Shown here piece by piece: positions 6,723-7,714 of a stretch of 7,714 nt of DNA (positions are counted from its first letter, which is position 1; the number at the start of each line of letters is the position of its first letter). The stretch is from Candidatus Kaiserbacteria bacterium. GTDB lineage: Bacteria; Patescibacteriota; Minisyncoccia; Phycocordibacterales; UBA918. The notes under the pieces were generated by a model. That model saw nothing but the letters and a program-made list of their open reading frames with translations. It searched no databases and was not told where the DNA came from. Both the position numbers and the translations under genes were made by a program. The stretch lies in the NCBI GenBank assembly GCA_007116965.1, contig SKHJ01000015.1, forward strand, positions 1 to 7,714, given 5' to 3'.

Positions 6723-6752
6723 TTGAGTTAAAAAGCTAAAACTGCACATAAC
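6723..6752 (+). promoter_or_regulatory. Weak candidate promoter for tRNA-Leu
   Basis: TTGAGT (6723-6728) is followed after 18 bases by CATAAC (6747-6752), with a start near 6759, ten bases before the tRNA. Each matches the consensus only at 4 of 6 positions. The AT-rich stretch 6720-6765 is the only promoter-like DNA before tRNA-Leu. An imperfect 9-bp inverted repeat, CAGTTTGAG/CTAAAACTG, overlaps it. Confidence 0.3.
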
Positions 6753-6768
6753 TGTACATTTTGACAAC

Positions 6769-6855
6769 GCCCGGGTGGTGGAATCGGTAGACACGAGGGA
6801 CTTAAAATCCCTTGCTCTCACGAGCGTGCGGGTTCAAGTCCCGCCCTGGGCACCA
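6769..6855 (+). tRNA. tRNA-Leu (UAA)
   Basis: The acceptor is GCCCGGG (6769-6775) with CCTGGGC (6845-6851), including one G-T pair. The anticodon stem is AGGGA/TCCCT with loop CTTAAAA (6801-6807), anticodon TAA at 6803-6805. The long variable arm TGCTCTCACGAGCGT marks a class II tRNA. The T arm is GCGGG-TTCAAGT-CCCGC (6828-6844). The discriminator A6852 is followed by an encoded CCA (6853-6855), unlike the tRNA-Cys upstream. The 3' part overlaps the end of the antisense recombinase frame. Confidence 0.95.
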
Positions 6856-7597
6856 GAATTTGACTCGTTGGCTTTTGACCAGCAGACGCATGGGCGGTAC
6901 GAAGTGCCGCCCATGCTGTTTGGCCTGATTTTTCAACACCAATTCGCTCGTCGCCTGCGGCGACGGCCAGAGCTTTTCCACCGAGGCGGAGGTTCGAGCC
7001 AAAGATTTCTTTGGCACAGACCTTTTTCACAAAAAGGTCTGCATCAGACGCGATTGCGTCAAGGCGCTGAGCGGCTTTTAGCCACTCTTGGAGCGGTTCG
7101 AGCCAATCTTCTGCCCTGCGTGAAAGAGACGATATTTCTTCCTCAAGCGACTTCTTTTCCGATAACAATTTTGCCTTCTCTTGACGATATGTGGTGCGCT
7201 CAATATCCTGCTCTAAATAGCCATCAAGAAGTCGCTGGAGTTTCTGCGAAATGGTTTGTATCTTCGCTTCCTTCTCTTCCACGCGGGCAGACACCGACTG
7301 GGCGGAGTTTTTATGCTCGGCTATTGCCATACGGTTTAGTTCTTCCGCCCAGTCGGTGGGCAAAGAAACTGACTTGATGAGTGATGATAACTGGCGATTC
7401 AGTTCCTTTTCTCGAACGGCAGATTCGGGACATTTCATGTCCTTTCGCTTCTTGGTACAGCGATAGTATGTGTACTCGTGAACATTGCCATTCTTCTGCC
7501 GTTTGAATTTATGTTCGCCAGTTATCATCATGCCGCATGAAGCGCAGGAGATGAGTCCGCAAAAGGGTTGCGGTTCATTCTTGGGTTTTCGCTCAGT
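6818..7597 (-). pseudogene. Large serine recombinase, C-terminal fragment
   Basis: The intact family are site-specific recombinases with an N-terminal catalytic serine domain, a recombinase domain, a zinc ribbon and a coiled coil. Only the last two remain. The frame enters at about 7597 (ERKPKNEPQPF), then shows the zinc ribbon GLISCASCG with its partner cysteines in YYRC and MKC (residues 25 and 34 counted from the ATG at 7531), a long helical coiled-coil region (about 40-150), and the closing KEIFGSNL motif (174-181). The catalytic domain is missing. Upstream the frame becomes unrelated sequence and hits TAG at 7645-7643. The breakpoint coincides with a probable IS end, so the gene was probably interrupted. 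ATG 7531 is inside the zinc ribbon and is unlikely to be a true start. The last dozen codons (VPRAGLEPARS) are antisense tRNA-Leu, so the frame closes inside that gene. The N-terminal half may survive beyond the IS, outside the window. Confidence 0.8.
6888..6916. repeat. Strong 13-bp hairpin in the recombinase tail
   Basis: GCATGGGCGGTAC (6888-6900) pairs with GTGCCGCCCATGC (6904-6916), with one T-G pair and loop GAA. It lies 33 bases after tRNA-Leu on the plus strand. T-rich sequence follows only after a gap (TGTTTGG, then TTTTT at 6929-6933), so it is a poor but possible terminator for tRNA-Leu. On the minus strand it encodes the recombinase residues AWAALRTAHA. Confidence 0.4.
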
Positions 7598-7631
7598 GAA
7601 AGGTACCCCTTTCTTAAGACAACAATTCTGA

Positions 7632-7652
7632 GTATTATTCCACTAATAATAC
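7632..7652. promoter_or_regulatory. Inverted repeat just upstream of transposase start
   Basis: GTATTATT (7632-7639) and AATAATAC (7645-7652) form a perfect 8-bp inverted repeat with a five-base centre, ending seven bases before the transposase ATG. It occupies the space where a promoter -10 or ribosome binding site would lie. An operator or an RNA hairpin limiting translation is plausible. Confidence 0.4.
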
Positions 7653-7659
7653 AAACAAT

Positions 7660-7714
7660 ATGTCAAAGAAAGGCTATCGTATTGCCAAAGAGATTAAGGA
7701 AGAAATCATTAACA
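7660..7714 (+). CDS. Transposase N-terminus, partial (HTH type)
   Basis: Eighteen codons from the ATG at 7660 to the window edge encode MSKKGYRIAKEIKEEIIN. A lysine-rich start with a first helix of this kind resembles the helix-turn-helix OrfA or N-terminal segment of IS3-type and related transposases. The family is inferred from this short stretch and from the adjacent IS-like end, so it is tentative. There is no Shine-Dalgarno; the ATG is preceded by an AT-rich inverted repeat. Confidence 0.45.
   Translation, partial: MSKKGYRIAKEIKEEIIN

Larger units (their letters stand above)
7597..7714 (+). mobile_element. Insertion sequence left end, partial (IS3-like?)
   Basis: The recombinase reading frame loses its family character at about 7597, where the sequence begins TGAAAGGTACCCC and continues to AAGACAA (7616-7622). 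A TG start, a run of C and a downstream GACA resemble IS3-family termini, by memory of that family only. An ATG at 7660 opens a transposase-like frame, so the outward end is on the left and the body lies beyond the window. The right inverted repeat and target duplication are not visible. GAAAGG/CCTTTC (7598-7613) is a short inverted repeat within the end. Confidence 0.5.

Noticed and set aside
6561..6821. 86-codon minus-strand frame between the tRNA genes
   Set aside because: It reads through antisense tRNA-Leu and the self-complementary element. There is no ribosome binding site and no protein-like pattern.
6991..7106. 12-bp direct repeat GGTTCGAGCCAA at 6991 and 7095
   Set aside because: Both copies are within the recombinase coding region and too short to mean much. 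The resemblance to a tRNA T arm is probably chance.
6775..7377. 200-codon plus-strand frame starting in tRNA-Leu
   Set aside because: Its first residues are the sense translation of a tRNA gene, a well-known artefact. The rest is antisense to the recombinase frame, which has clear zinc-ribbon and coiled-coil features.

Overview
The window looks like a piece of a small-genome bacterial chromosome, most likely a member of the Candidate Phyla Radiation (Patescibacteria). This is inferred from an IF-2 of only about 500 residues, a large serine recombinase tail and a transposase start of types common in those genomes, and almost no Shine-Dalgarno sequences. UGA is used as a stop, so the genome does not follow the recoded UGA-glycine genetic code. 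No database search was possible, so the lineage is tentative.

Layout. Positions 1-257 hold no firm gene: a long imperfect inverted repeat and a clear terminator for clpB. Two housekeeping genes follow on the minus strand: the disaggregase clpB (258-2960) and a NifS/IscS-type cysteine desulfurase (3104-4396). Divergent from them, across a 176-base intergenic region with overlapping promoters and a 27-codon leader ORF, lie infB (4573-6081) and rbfA (6087-6437) on the plus strand, five bases apart. This is the translation-initiation and ribosome-maturation pair usual in bacteria. A tRNA-Cys(GCA) follows rbfA.

From about 6540 the character changes from core to accessory DNA. Immediately after tRNA-Cys is a compact, almost completely self-complementary segment (6571-6719). 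It is bounded by an inverted and a direct copy of the 3' end of that same tRNA gene, and it can fold into a closed four-armed structure. This is the least explained feature here. Next come tRNA-Leu(UAA), whose gene encodes CCA, and the C-terminal half of a large serine recombinase on the minus strand. Its reading frame ends inside the tRNA-Leu gene, and its N-terminal part is cut off near 7597 by what appears to be the left end of an insertion sequence. The first 18 codons of that element's transposase run off the window.

How the parts relate. IF-2 and RbfA serve translation, ClpB serves protein quality control, and the desulfurase supplies sulfur for Fe-S clusters or tRNA thiolation. The two tRNA genes appear to have acted as landing sites for mobile DNA: one beside a decayed recombinase, the other beside the small folded element. 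Whether these two events are connected cannot be decided from this window.
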